DNA of 64,000 bases, taken from the NCBI GenBank assembly GCA_022385805.1, contig MU277692.1:1-64000 (forward strand), in the 5' to 3' direction. Both the position numbers and the translations under genes were made by a program. Positions within the stretch are counted from its first letter, which is position 1. Each line of letters begins with the position of its first letter. The notes under the pieces are model-generated. The model was not told where the DNA came from. It ran no database searches and saw only the letters and a list, made by a program, of their open reading frames with translations. Shown here one piece after another: positions 49,666 through 62,000 of this stretch. This stretch comes from Pilatotrama ljubarskyi (lineage: Eukaryota > Basidiomycota > Agaricomycetes > Polyporales > Polyporaceae).

Positions 49666-52600
49666 ATGATAATAGCAAGAGCCGTCTCCGCTCGCAGCGC
49701 GTCTCTACTGTTCCATCAAGCGCCGGAGAACCCTAGTACCCTGCTCAGCGATCCCTTTGCTCGGAATACTTCATTCTGTCCAGGTCAGTCTATGGCTCGA
49801 TTGGACGGACCATAAAAGCTGTAGCAATCTCCTGCACGCAGGGTGCTGACTCTAAGATCATAGGATACTTGCTATCATCCCTGCGGGAGACCCCGACAGG
49901 CCTTGTCGCCCAGCTGAGCCTGGCAGGGACGGCTTGCAATGCCTTTGGTCCCGATGTTGCAGACCTCATCCTGGAGGTCACGTATGACACGGAGACAAGG
50001 TGAACCCTGACCTACCCGTCACTCACGATCTCGCTGACGAGGCGATTAAGGCTTCATGTGAACATATACGACGCGGCAAAATCTCAGCTCACCATTCCGA
50101 CTTCAGTGATACAGCTAGCGTCGAGTTTAAATGACTCCTCGCTGAAGGATAAGTCGGACCTCGTATTCAATCACGAGCGGTCGCCCTTCGCTTTCTGGAT
50201 TACGCGGCCCTCCCAGCCGGACGATCTCCCTCTCTTCGACACTCGCACCTCTTCTCTTCCTCCTACACCTATCCCTCCTGTGATCGTAGGGGATAACAGC
50301 ACCGCTTTGGACGGCTTTCCGCTCGTCTTTGAGGACCAGTACCTCCAGCTGGCTTCGGCTCTGCCGCTGGGTGCGAATATGTATGGGCTGGGCGAAGTCA
50401 TAGCGAGCAGCGGCTTCAGACGTGATATAGGCACGAACGGTAGCACAGGTACTATCCAGACGATCTGGACACGAGGTGCCTCGGACCCTATTGACGAGAA
50501 TATGTAAGACATGTAGTGTGTTGAGAATTTGGGCGCAGACTGACCACTGCACAGGTATGGGACGCATCCCTTCTATCTGGAGCACAGATATAACGGGACT
50601 ACTGGACGTTCTCAATCACACGGAGTGTTGCACTTCAGGTTAGCTCTTGTTCAACCATGCGCGTGCGAGCCTGTGTGAAGGAGACTGAACCCAATTTTGC
50701 CTGCCTAGCGCTGCCGGGTCGGACATTCTGCTTCTAACCCCTCCTACCTCACCCGTCTCCCTGATAGAATACCGCGCGATCGGGGGCACGCTCGACTTCT
50801 ACTTCTTCTCCGGACCAAGTCCTCAGAGAGTCGTCGAGCAATACGGCGAGCTCATCGGCTTGCCGACATGGCAGCCGTACTGGGCGTTCGGCTTCCACCT
50901 TTGCCGGTGGGGCTACAAGACGGTGAACGAGACGAAAGAGCAGGTCGAGGATATGAGGGCGGCGGATATCCCGCTCGAGACGATGTGGAATGATATCGAC
51001 TTGTATCATGCCGCGAGGGATTTCACCACTGACCCTGTGAACTACCCTGGGAAGGAGGTCAAGAGCTTCATTAGAAACCTGGTATGTCTCTGTTAATGGA
51101 GCCCCGGACGACACGCTGACTGTCCGCTTGGTTGATGCGTAGGTCGTTCATCATCAACACTATATCCCAATTGTGGACGCAGCGACACCTCACATCGAGA
51201 ACGAAACAGATATCGTGAGTGCCTAGAGAGTGTGAGCCTGCCATCTAGCTGACGCTGTTCGCACTGCAGTATGTTCCTTACACTAGAGGCACAGAGCTGC
51301 GAGTATCGAGTATCGTCAGGCAGCGTGCTGGTTTGTGCACAACTCATACCCCGCCACCAGGGACGTTTGGATCAAGAACCCAGATGGTTCTGAGTACATC
51401 GGGTCAGGCCGTCCCGGATACCAGGTCAGGCCAGGCTCTCCGAGCGTGCTCGAGAATGATAGTGAACCCACGATCTATCATAGGTCTATCCAGACTGGTT
51501 CTCAGAAAACAGCCCGATGTACTGGGAGGAGGCGCTCAGGAACTGGACCGAGCTTGGCGTAGGATTCTCGGGTTTGTGGCTCGATCTGAACGAGGCGGTC
51601 TCTCAGTGTATTGGTTCTTGGTATGTATCCCGAGTGTCTTACGTCACTGCTGTTGACCCGTTTGCAGCGGAAGTGACATTGGCCTGCCTGAAGCGTCTCT
51701 GCGAGCGGCTCAGGGACAGCCAGGTCGCGGCGCCGGCGGTCAGAAGGGTGTCGATCTCAACAGGCCGCCTTACGCCATACATAACGGTAGGAGAGGAAAT
51801 CCCTACAGTCATCAGTGTGTGACATTCTGCTTGCAGGCGACGGGCTGCTGGCCAACAAAACAATCGCGACCAACGCTACCCATGCAGGCGGCTACGTCGA
51901 GCTTGACGTGCACAACCTCTGGGGCCTCATGGAAGAAAAGACCACGTACCTCACGCTGCTCACCATGCGCTCCGGAAAACGCCCCTTCCTCATCTCCCGC
52001 TCCACCTTCCCCTCGTCCGGAAAATGGACCGGGCACTGGCTTGGGGACAACTTCAGCCAGTGGGCGTACATGTACTTCAGCATCCAGGGCGTGCTCCAGT
52101 TTCAGTTGTTTCAGATTCCAATGGTCGGCGCGGATACATGCGGGTTCAGCGGCAACACGACCGAGGAGCTGTGCAACCGGTGGATGCAGCTGAGCGCCTT
52201 CATGCCGTTTTATAGGAATCATAACGTGATGGGCGCGCTACCGCAGGAGCCGTACAGGTGGCAGAGCGTAGCGCAGGCGAGTAGGGCGGCTATGCGAGTG
52301 AGGTATAGCATGCTTCCGTACTGGGTACGGCTATACGAGACCGCTATGAGAGCGGTGTGCTCACTGCAATCCTTACAGTATACGCTCTTCGCGAACGTGT
52401 CTTTGCATGGCACACCTCCCGTCAGAGCACTCTTTTTCGAGTTCCCCGACGAGCCGGAGCTCTTCGGCGTCGACCAACAATTCCTCATCGGCAGAGATAT
52501 CCTGGTCACCCCGGTCCTTGAACCAAATGCTATGACCGTCGACGGTGGGTGCCTGCACATCACGAATGACTGTTGTGTAATCAACATCGCGAAACTAGGT

Positions 52601-53119
52601 GTCTTCCCCGGTCGCGGACGAGTCATTTGGCGAGACTGGCACACGCACGAAGTCGTCAACGCGTCTTCTGGAAGGAACACCTCGCTCTCAGCCCCGCTCG
52701 GCCATATCAACGTACACATCCGGGACGCATCGGCCCTCCTGCTGCACGCAAGACCGGCGTACACAACCACTGAGACACGCGCGGGGCCGTACGAGCTCCT
52801 GGTCTCACAAGCGGCTGACGGGTACGCGTTCGGGACCGCATACATCGACGATGGGGAGAGCCTGCCTCCGACGCCGAACACGACTGTCAGATTCGAGGCA
52901 AGTAGAGGCAGGGTGAGTGGCACGGCGAAGGGCCACTTCCATATCGCACAGTGCCTGGAGACGATTACGGTCTTGGGCGCGTCCAGTAGGAGGCCCAGGG
53001 TAGTCGAGGTGAATGAAGAAGCAACGGGCAAGTGGGAGTTTGACGAGAAGCTGAAGCGGTTGGTTGTCCGCGATCTGAGCCTAGACCTGAACAAGGACTG
53101 GGCTTTGACTTGGGCGTGA
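49666..53119 (+). CDS. GH31 alpha-glucosidase-like protein, copy A (no membrane anchor)
   Basis: Thirteen exons: 49666-49783, 49864-49999, 50051-50503, 50555-50638, 50709-51081, 51143-51214, 51270-51298, 51361-51424, 51484-51620, 51668-51786, 51837-52324, 52379-52544, 52599-53119; 919 residues. GH31 signatures: PTWQPYWAFGFHLCRWGY, ETMWNDIDLYHAARDF, nucleophile Asp in GLWLDLNEAVSQC, acid/base region SSGKWTGHWLGDNFSQWAY, MPFYRNHN, and the C-terminal beta-sandwich ending LNKDWALTWA. Paralogue of the copy at 59008-62777: eleven exon lengths are identical. Differences: no N-terminal anchor; exon 10 is 119 nt where B has 87+161 nt and an intron; intron 7 begins with GC. The frame is open throughout if that GC-AG intron is used. 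The start at 49666 is the first in-frame ATG after an upstream stop and is uncertain. Confidence 0.85.
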
Positions 53120-53813
53120 GGGTTAGCACCCGTACTCGATCTTGTCCGTTCGTTACTCGAGCATCCGTACCTTCTACCATAACGAGGAAGCGTCCGTACC
53201 TCAGCGGCTCCATCGGCAGCTCGCTAGCCATCATCCTTCAATCAAGACTGCCTTCAAGTACAGGGAACGTAGGCAAGTGAGTGTTGACGACGCCAGCATC
53301 CCTGTTCTACACAGTATACGTACTAAAGTTCAAGGATACAGTTGGCAGCGGAGCATGGTAGCTCCGAAACTTGGCTTGGGAATGGTGTTACACCATCCCC
53401 GGTCCACTGCAGTCCACCAGGCTAGAGAACAGGCACCTCTAGTGCGGAGGAGTCGTTACGACAGGCACGTTTGACGTGTTGGGTCCTGAGGGCCCTGTCT
53501 CCTAGGCGGATCTTGTTTGAGGTCCGGCGCTGTACCTCACCGAGCAGCCGCCGCCACGGCTCGATGGTGAAACTCTCGATTCAGAGGATATCTTGTACCG
53601 GAGAGGCACAACGCCGTATCGGTTAGTATCGTTGGCCGCTTGAAATGTCCCTATAGGGCTTGAAGGTGGAGTGCAGCTAGGAAAGGTCGACAGCTACTAT
53701 ATATACCTCGCAAGAAGAAACTGCATTCCCCAGCATCGCATACCACCTCGCTCGTGCGACTCAGCAGCCACTCATCACCGCGTTTCCCGCTGTTTGACTC
53801 ATCATCTCCCACA
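53120..53813. other. Intergenic region
   Basis: About 700 bp between GH31-A and the next plus-strand gene. CTATATATAC near 53,697 could be the TATA element of the 53814 gene. No coding exon recognised. Confidence 0.4.
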
Positions 53814-54925
53814 ATGTCTGTCTATACAAGGGATCTGACTTTCTGGAGGTCAGTCAATTCCGTGGTTTAGCCGCATAGTACTTCGACCTCAGTGGCCTGT
53901 CTTTGCAGCCACGACCTCGGCGAGAATGTCACCCTTTTGCTTTGCTTCACTCCTCCAACGCCAGACCAAACCGTGGCCTGGAAGTGAGTACGCTGCGATG
54001 TTGACCGAAGAACTACGGCTGATGGCTGCGAAACCCCACAGGTCCGGAACTCTCTCCGCCATAGGTTAGTAGATGACCGCCCTTCACCGACTCTCACTAT
54101 ATCAGCTGACGTACCCTCTGCAGGGACCTCCGTGCTGGATGTCACTTATATAAACCAGTTCGTCTTCTTCGTATATTGCCGGGGAGAGCACGCAACTCAA
54201 CTCCTCTCGATATAGGCTCGGCTTCTGCCTGCCTCACATCGGAGGAAAGCCGAACAGCACTTATACACCCATCAAAGTGAGTGAGCCCTAGACCTAGGTG
54301 TCTAGTTCTCCCCTCATGTCAACACCTCCCCAGGTCGGAGAGACGACTACTCTGAACCTTGACACTAGCATCGATCCGCCCGTCTATTCCTTCACGGTAT
54401 GTACCAGTTCCAATATCCACCGCATTCGGAGCGTTCAATTCCGTCGGAAAGCCTCCTGTCCTCCATGCAGGAGCCAAGGACATGCAAGCCTTGAACGACA
54501 CTGGCCGTCAAGTCGATATGGCTTTAGGTGAACCGCCCAAAGCCCTACCGCTCACAGTGGGGGGAAGCTAACACAATCTCCATAGGGCTGATCAGCCCGG
54601 GTATGGATACCGAACGCGAGACCATAACCCCAGTCATGATCTGGCGGCATGTCTGGTATTTAGTCCGTCATATGGAGTCCTTGCGTGTATTGACAGCACG
54701 CACAGCAATGGGATATGCGTCAGTGCGCAGTTCACACCCGTCCTTCGGGCCTACATTTCCCGAAACTACCGAGCGTCGGAGAATATCAAGGGCGAGCTGC
54801 TGGCTGCGCAGTTGATTTGGAAAGCAAACCTCGCCGATCTGGGCCCGAAGACGAAGATTCAGATCACCAAGGACGCGTCCAACGACTTCGTTGCCCGCTC
54901 TGGTAGTGCCGACTTGCAGGAATGA
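53814..54925 (+). CDS. Multi-exon gene of unknown function; boundaries partly uncertain
   Basis: Not recognised. First exons are clear: 53814-53848 (MSVYTRDLTFW), a 76-nt exon reading SHDLGENVTLLLCFTPPTPD, and a short one (GTLSAIG), joined by canonical introns. Then come GFCLPHIGGKPNSTYTPIK, VGETTTLNLDTSIDPPVYSF, KDMQALNDTGRQVDMALGL, SPGMDTERETITPVMIWRHV, and a last exon (about 54,728-54,925) reading QFTPVLRAYISRNYRASENI and WKANLADLGPKTKIQITKDA, stop TGA 54923-54925. The LNDTGRQVDMALGL...ITPVM pattern recalls an uncharacterised basidiomycete family I have seen but cannot name. Two junctions (near 54,397-54,475 and 54,680-54,730) could not be put in phase with standard sites, so either unusual introns or inactivating changes exist there. 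Confidence 0.5.
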
Positions 54926-55052
54926 ACGGCCCTGCCGAAGACAACCTCTGACTCGGATTATGGCTCTTCCGTATGCTCGTGACACGTATCCAAAGCCCGC
55001 ATTCATCAGACACGTAGTTATAGTACAGGCGAAGATGGTCCGAGTTGAAGGG

Positions 55053-55918
55053 TCATGACCCCGGGAAGTCCCTGACATACCTGATGTCCGCGGCGAAGAC
55101 GTTGTTCTCTGTACGTTCCAATCCCACTAGCCATATTTTGTAGAATGCGTCCGGCCGTAAATACCACGCGTAGTCGGGCAGCGCTCCCAGTGCCACGCGA
55201 TACTTCTACGCAGAGATCGTGAGCGAGATCAGGAGCATATGCTCCCTTCCTATACAGCACGCACCTCGAAAAAGTTGCGGAAGACCACAGCTACGCTCAT
55301 CGCTAGCTGTGCCCTTGTCATGGACACGTCCGTATTAATCCACTCCTCCGTGGCGATGTATGATGTTTCTCCGTCAAGGGGAAACGGCCACTGAAACGCA
55401 TGTGACCCTCGTTCAGCGAGGCTCAATAACTGAAGCAAGCTCACCTGAACGCGAATGCGTATCCTCCGGAGGCCAAAGGGTTCCATGACTTTGTCGCCGG
55501 AAAGCAACATATGCTTGGAGAGTTCCGCAAGAGGTGCATTGGCGAGGGAATATACGGGCATTCCTTTACCCTTCAGGTGGCGAGGACCAGTTTGGAACGA
55601 GAAGTCGATCCGCTGCCCGAGCAAGATCAGAGAACGTGTGCGCGTGACACGCGCGCTAGAAGACAAATCCTCGGAGGGCCCTTCGCGAGGTACCTTCTTG
55701 AGTGCCCTCGTCTCGTTTTGGGAAAGTGTGGTGGCTCCCGAGAGCGTCGAGAAGCGCGTCACGGCGTTGGCCCAGGCTGGAGGAAAGTCCGAATCCGATG
55801 CTAAAGGGCACTTGGGCACAGCAGGAAGTGGCTCAGCAGGCGGCGGGCCTGGGGTCCTCGACGGTGCATTAGAGCGGACCTGGATGGGCCGCATGAGGAC
55901 GTGAGGAGTACTGGACAT
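55053..55918 (-). CDS. Uncharacterised protein
   Basis: Three exons on the minus strand: 55918-55445, 55390-55265, 55205-55053; 250 residues, ending AADIRYVRDFPGS. Not recognised. The first ~90 residues are Pro/Ser/Thr-rich and probably disordered (PSRTPGPPPAEPLPAVPK). The rest looks folded: RSLILLGQRIDFSFQTGPRH, SKHMLLSGDKVMEPFGLRRI, WPFPLDGETSYIATEEWINT, MTRAQLAMSVAVVFRNFFE and YRVALGALPDYAWYLRPDAF. No signal peptide or membrane segment. Both introns (54 and 59 nt) are canonical and in phase 0. Tail-to-tail with the 53814 gene. Confidence 0.7.
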
Positions 55919-56452
55919 TTTGGTTGATTTGGCGAGTGGTTGTCGGTCAGTGGAGGGGGGTAGAGGAGAAAGAGCGGAGAGTACAACAACAGGATACTTA
56001 ACCAGCCCACCCGTGATATAGCCTCAACTCAACGCTTTGGCTGTCGGAGACAGTAATCAATAGCGGGACAATGCGCCTGCGAGTCGTGGCTGTGGCCCAA
56101 GCACGCAGCCCAAATTGGTTCACAAAGCCACTGCAAGCACAAAGCCGTTGAGAACCCCGCAAGCTCAGAAGACGCGCTACTATCCCCGCTCTGGTGAGTG
56201 AGGTGCCTTATACACTAACGCGAACGTAAGGAGAGGACCACACAGGATACTGTTTTGGCCGCGGAATTACGACTGCGTCAGTTCATGGAGGTGAGTAGAG
56301 AAGCAGCGGAGTGAGCGCGTTAGCGCCCGTCTGTGGGTGCTCGAGCACGTGGCTCTCGCATTGCAAAAAAGTCGCGAGCGCCCACAGCTCGTGCGGAACG
56401 ACTTGCTCGGCGCCCACAGACCTCTCCCTCACCGCACTCTCTCCTGGCAGCC
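55919..56452. promoter_or_regulatory. Divergent upstream region of the 55918 gene and NOG2
   Basis: 534 bp between divergent start codons. The last ~120 bp before NOG2 are open in frame but encode no conserved residues; I treat them as 5' UTR. Confidence 0.45.
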
Positions 56453-58816
56453 ATGGCACCGACAAAGAAAAGCCCGTCTGCCTCCAAGGCGAGATCGTCG
56501 TCCGGAGACGTTCACATTAAGAAGGTCAAGGGCGAGAACTTCTACCGCGATGCCAAAAAGGTCAACCGCCTCAAGATGCTCAACGGCGGCAAGGCCGTCC
56601 GCGACCGTACGGGCAAGGTCATCCAGGCCGCTGCGTTTCAGAAGGGAGAGGATGAGACGAAGCCGGGCAGAGTGCAACCGGACAGGCGGTGGTTTGGTAT
56701 GTATCATCGTTCTGGCCTACCCGTGGGGAGCCTGACTTGGCCTACCAGGGAACACCAGGGTGATCTCCCAGACGGCCCTGGATCACTTCCGCACAAGTCT
56801 CGCCTCGAAGCAGAACGACCCGTACTCTGTGCTCCTTCGGAGGAATAAGTTGCCCATGGCTCTCCTTGACGATGCGGCCAACCCCAATATCCGCAAGGTG
56901 TGTAGTGCCAGGGATTCTGGAGGTTTTCCTCTAATACCTGATTGAACATAGCGCACACACATCATCGAGACCGAGCCATTCAAGGACACCTTTGGTCCGA
57001 AGGCTCAGCGAAAGAAGCCCAGGCTAGACGTTGGCACCTTTGAGGAACTCGGGAAGCTCAGCGCTGCCGCTGCTGAGGAAGCCGAGAGCGCTGGCCAGGT
57101 TGACGGGGAGACTGGTGAGTTCCCTACGACGTTCCGCGACATTCGACCTTCTACTGACCATCGCATACATGCAGGCCCAGATGCCTCTACGTCGAATGCT
57201 GCCGATTTCCAGACGCACGCGGACGTCATTGAGCCCATCTACGCAAAGGGGACTTCTCGCAGGATCTACGGCGAGCTTTATAAGGTGATCGACTCATCCG
57301 ACGTGATCATACATGTCATAGACGCACGGGATCCTTTGGGGACGCTCTGCGAGTCCGTCCTGGAGTACATCCGGAAAGAGAAGGCGCACAAGCAGGTGGT
57401 GCTGGTCATCAACAAGTGCGACTTGGTACCGAACTGGGTGACTGTGAGTAAACCGTACCCACTTGGTCGCGAGACAGAACGCTCATAGCAGAGTCTAGGC
57501 GCGTTATATCCAACATCTCACACCACGATACCCCACGCTTGCCTTCCATGCGTCGCCCAACCACTCGTTCGGCAAGGGCTCGTTGATTCAGCTCTTGCGC
57601 CAGTTTTCCCAGCTTCACTCCGACAAGAAGCAGATCTCCGTTGGCTTTGTCGGCTACCCTAATGTCGGCAAGAGCAGTGTCATCAACACGCTCAAGAGCG
57701 GTAAGGTCTGCAACGTCGCGCCCGTACCCGGCGAGACCAAGGTCAGTCACTTCTCCAGTTCTCCTTCGGCCCCTGATGTTCATTGACGCGCTCCAGGTCT
57801 GGCAATACATTACGCTCACGAAGCGAATCTACCTCATCGACTGCCCGGGAATCGTCCCGACGTCCGCCAAAGACTCGCAGACGAACACGGTGCTCAAAGG
57901 TGTCGTTCGCGTGGAGGCGCTCGCCACGCCCTCCGAACACATCCCCGCGCTCATGGAGCGCGTCAAGCCGATCTACCTCGCGCGCACCTACGGCGTGCCC
58001 CTGCCCGATCCGTCCGACCCCTCGCGCGGGTGGGAGCCGGAGACGTTCCTCGACAAGCTCGCGCGGATGAAGGGCCGGTTGCTCAAGGGCGGCGAGCCGG
58101 ACCTCGAGGCGGTTGCGAAGATCATGCTGAGCGACTGGGTGCGCGGCCGTATCCCGTTTTTCGTACCGCCGCCGGAACGTTCCGAGGAGCTAAACAAGGC
58201 GGAGGCGAAGAAGGCGAAGCTGGCGGCGGCGAATGCGAAGGGCAAGGGCAAGGCAGTTGCGCAGGCGGAGGAAGAGGAGCAGCCACAGCACCAGATCGGC
58301 GTGAAGCAGAATTTGGGCTCGATTATGCAGAAGAACGCGTTCGTTGGCGACGACGTACGACCCTTGGACGAGGAGGACGAGGGTGAGGAGGGCGTAGATG
58401 AGGACGCAGAAATCGAGGAGAGCGAGGATGATGAGGAAGAGGAGGAAGAGGCGCTGGGATGGAACGATGTCTTCAAGGGCGATGTTGCCGAGAAGGACGA
58501 GACGGAAGAGGATGGAGATGAGAATGAAGAAGAGGCCCCTACTGTCTTCAGCAAGGTCAGCGAGGACGAGGATGCCTCTGAGGAGGAGTCCGCGCGGCCA
58601 GTACAAAAGGAACCGCGCATGAAGACGAACAAGGCAAGTGCCTCCCGGGTACTTCTCTACGCCTTGCTGACGTGCGTGTTTCATGACTTGCAGAAAAAGG
58701 CGTCCAACTTCTACACGACTGCGAACGTCAAGAACAAGAACCGCGAGAAAGCCGCGCTCATGAAGTCATTACGCGGTGGCGAGAAGGCTGATCGCAAGCG
58801 TAGAAAAAAGGCGTAA
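56453..58816 (+). CDS. NOG2: Nucleolar GTP-binding protein 2 (ribosome assembly GTPase)
   Basis: Seven exons: 56453-56696, 56749-56897, 56952-57114, 57175-57443, 57499-57741, 57797-58633, 58694-58816; 675 residues. Nog2/Ngp-1 joins nucleoplasmic pre-60S particles and must leave before Nmd3 binds. Seen: conserved N-terminus ([39 protein letters not shown]), [20 protein letters not shown], then circularly permuted G motifs in the order G4 [10 protein letters not shown]1 [15 protein letters not shown]2/G3 VPGETK and LIDCPG, followed by a helical domain, a long acidic stretch (residues ~470-600) and a basic tail ([12 protein letters not shown]...KRRKKA). The last intron starts with GC (AAG then GCAAGT), the classic GC-AG form. 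Start 56453 opens directly into the conserved N-terminus. Confidence 0.96.
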
Positions 58817-59007
58817 TCTATTTGTACTCCTCTACCTGTCCTTCTCATCGGGTTGTTGTGGTAATAGAGAAATCGCGCCCATACCTGTCCGAGAGAAGAA
58901 CCAGCGGGGCCAGAGTCAAACACAAAGGGGAAGCTGTGCGATGCTCCCGGTTGAGATATCGGATTGCTATATATCGCTAGTACTCAACAGTGTTCGCTAC
59001 TATACCC

Positions 59008-62000
59008 TCACGCCCAGGTCACCGTTGTTGGCCGGTTGAGGTCTACACCCGACTGCTTGATGACTAGTCTCTCCAGCCCCTCATCAAATTCCCAGCTGTC
59101 CACCCTCTCGCCATTCACCTTCACCTCACCAGGTTTTGCACTCGCGGCTCCAAGCACGGTGATGGTCTGCAGCTTCTGTTCGACGTTGAAGTCGCCCTTC
59201 GCCTCAATCGTCAGCTCGCCCTTGCGCGCCTTGAAGGTGAGCGTCGTGTTGGGCGTCGGCGGCAGGCTTTCTCCGTCGTCGACGTACGCCGTGCCGAATG
59301 CGTACCCATCTGCCGCCTGTGACACAAGCAGCGAGAACGGGTTCCCGCGTGTCTCGGTCGTGGTGTAGCCGGGCTGGGCGTGTAGGAGCAACGCAGAGCC
59401 GTCCCGAATGTGCACATTGATGTGCCCAAGCGGGGCATTCAAGGTGGTGTTCGCTCCGGCGGTGGCGTTCACGACTTCGTGGGTGTACCAATCGCGCCAG
59501 ATGACACGGCCTTGTCCAGGGAATATGCCTTTCGGAGTCGCAGTCAGTCTCATGAACGTTCGCAGGGAAGAGAGGATTAGACTCACCGTCGACGGTTGTC
59601 ACGTTGGGCGTGAGCACGGGGGTGACGAGGATATCTCTGCCAATCAGGTATTGCTGGTCGATGCCGAAGAGCTCCGGCTCGTCAGGGAACTCGAAGAAGA
59701 GCGCGCGGACCGGGGGTGACCCGTACAAAGAGGAATTCGCGAAGAGCGTATACTGGATGCACGATCAGCTGACTAGCTAGAAGGGCATCCTCTTATCGGC
59801 AGTCGGACGTACCCAGTAAGGCAACATGGTGTACCGGACCTCGATGGCGGTCCGGCTAGCATTCGCGACGCTCTCCCAGCGGTACGGCTCCTGCGAGATC
59901 GCACCCTTCTCGTTGTGGTTCCTGTAGAACGGCATGAACGCGCTCAGCTGCATCCAGCGGTTGCACAGCTCCTCGTCCGTGTTGTCGTTGAACCCGCACG
60001 TGTCCGCGCCGACCATCGGGATCTGGAAGAGCTGGAACTGGAGCACGCCTTGAATGTTGTAGTACAGGTACGCCCACTTGCTGAAGTTGTCGCCGAGCCA
60101 GTGGCCGGACCACTTCCCGGATGAGGGGAAGGTGGAGCGAGAGATTAGGAAGGGGCGTTTGCCGGGCTGGAGGGTGAGGAGTGCGAGGTGGGTCGCTTTT
60201 TCTTCCATCATGCCCCAGAGGTTGTGCACATCGAGCTCGACGAAGCCCCCGGCGTGAGTAGCGTTCGTCGCAATGGTCTTCGTAGCAAGGAATCCGTCGC
60301 CTGTGGAATGCTTAGTCAATTTTCTCGGCAGTGAGATGACAATCAATCGCAGCAGGTACCATTATGGATAGCATATGGAGGCTCATTCAAGTCAACGCCT
60401 TGTTGCGCACCAGCTCCGAGACCACGCTTCCTGAGTCCGCTTGTCGTTCCGTCGTTGCTGAAGGTCGACGTCCCGTTGATGGTCATGTTCCCGCTCGGCC
60501 CCCAGATAGTGGCGTTGTAGCTAGTAGCATTGGTCAGGATACGGCCTACGCGACGATCACCCTGGAAACCTACCCTTCAGGGAACTCGGTGATCTCGTTG
60601 CCAGGCTCGCCGGGTAGGAGGAAGGGCACAGACGTGTTGCTCAAGTCCGCGCCAGTCCCACTGCAAACAGGTTCAAAACGTGCCGGTGTGACTAGCAGAG
60701 GGATGCCTACCAAGACCCGATGCAGAAAGACGACGCCTCGTTCATGTCGAGCCAGATGCCAGAGAACTCAACACCGAGTTCCGTCCAATTCCTCAAGGCC
60801 TCCGTCCAGAATTCAGTGCTGCGGTTCGAAAACCAGTCAGGGAAGACCTGCGTACGCGTTCTTAGCTTGGCTGCAAATGAATACCCTGCGAGAAACCAAC
60901 TCACTGTATATCCAGGCCATACTTGCCCAACGTATTCCGAGCCATCCGGGTTCTTGATCCAGACATCTCTGGCAGGTCAGTCAGTTATTTCGAGATGATC
61001 TCCGCATACTTCGTGCCCGACTTACAGCTCAGCGCCCCTGGTATATGGGTCGTACTGCGTAGGACAACTCAGACTTGAGACATTCAGGCAAGCAGTATGA
61101 GGGGCGACTACATACCACATCGGTGTTATTGACCTGATGAGCGACCGCAGCGTCGACAATAGGAATGTAATGCTGATTGTTCGAGGCCTGGATTCAGGTG
61201 GTCAACGATCACGACCTTCTATACGCTACCGTCTGGCTGACTCACCAACTCCCTGATGAAGTCTCGAACCTCGTTCGCCGGGAAACTCGTCGGGTCGGTC
61301 GTGAAATCCCTAAAGGCATGATACAAGTCGATGTCGTTCCACATCGTCTCAAGGGGAATGCCCGCCGCGCGCATCGCCTGCACTTGCTCCCTTGTCTCGT
61401 TAACCGTCTGGTACCCCCAGCGACAGAGGTGGAACCCGAAGCCCCAGTACGGCTGCCATGTCGGGAGGCCGACGAGCTCGCCATACTGCTCGATCACCTT
61501 TTGAGGGCTCGGCCCAGAGAAGAAGTAAAAGTCGAGCGTGCCGCCGATCGAGCGGTATTGGATAAGTGAAACGGGGGAAGAGAGCGGGGTAAGCAGGAGT
61601 GTGTCTGAGCCTGCGGCACTGTGGATGGAGCAAGGTCAAACTTGGGGGACGCGAAAGATGGCTACACAATGAACCTGAAGTGGAACACGCCATGTGACTG
61701 GGAGCGCTTGGTAGTCTCGTTGTAACGATGTTCCAAGTATATAGGGTGTGAACCATAACTGCATAGGTCGTCAGAACATGAGCCGGGCAACTTGGACGTT
61801 GTACTGACATATTTTCGTCCACAGGGTCAGCGATGTCGCGAGCCCAATTGGTCTGGATGGTGCCCTTTCCACCGTTCGTACCAACATCACGTCTGAAGCC
61901 GCTGCTAGCTACGACCTCGCCGAGGCCGTAGATGTTGGCGCCCAGGGGCAGCGCAGATGTGAGCTGCAAGTACTGGTCCTCAAATATCAACGGAAAGCCA

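Noticed and set aside
56333..56452. Upstream in-frame ATG extending NOG2 by 40 residues
   Set aside because: The extension has no conserved residues, and [16 protein letters not shown] at 56453 is the family-like start.
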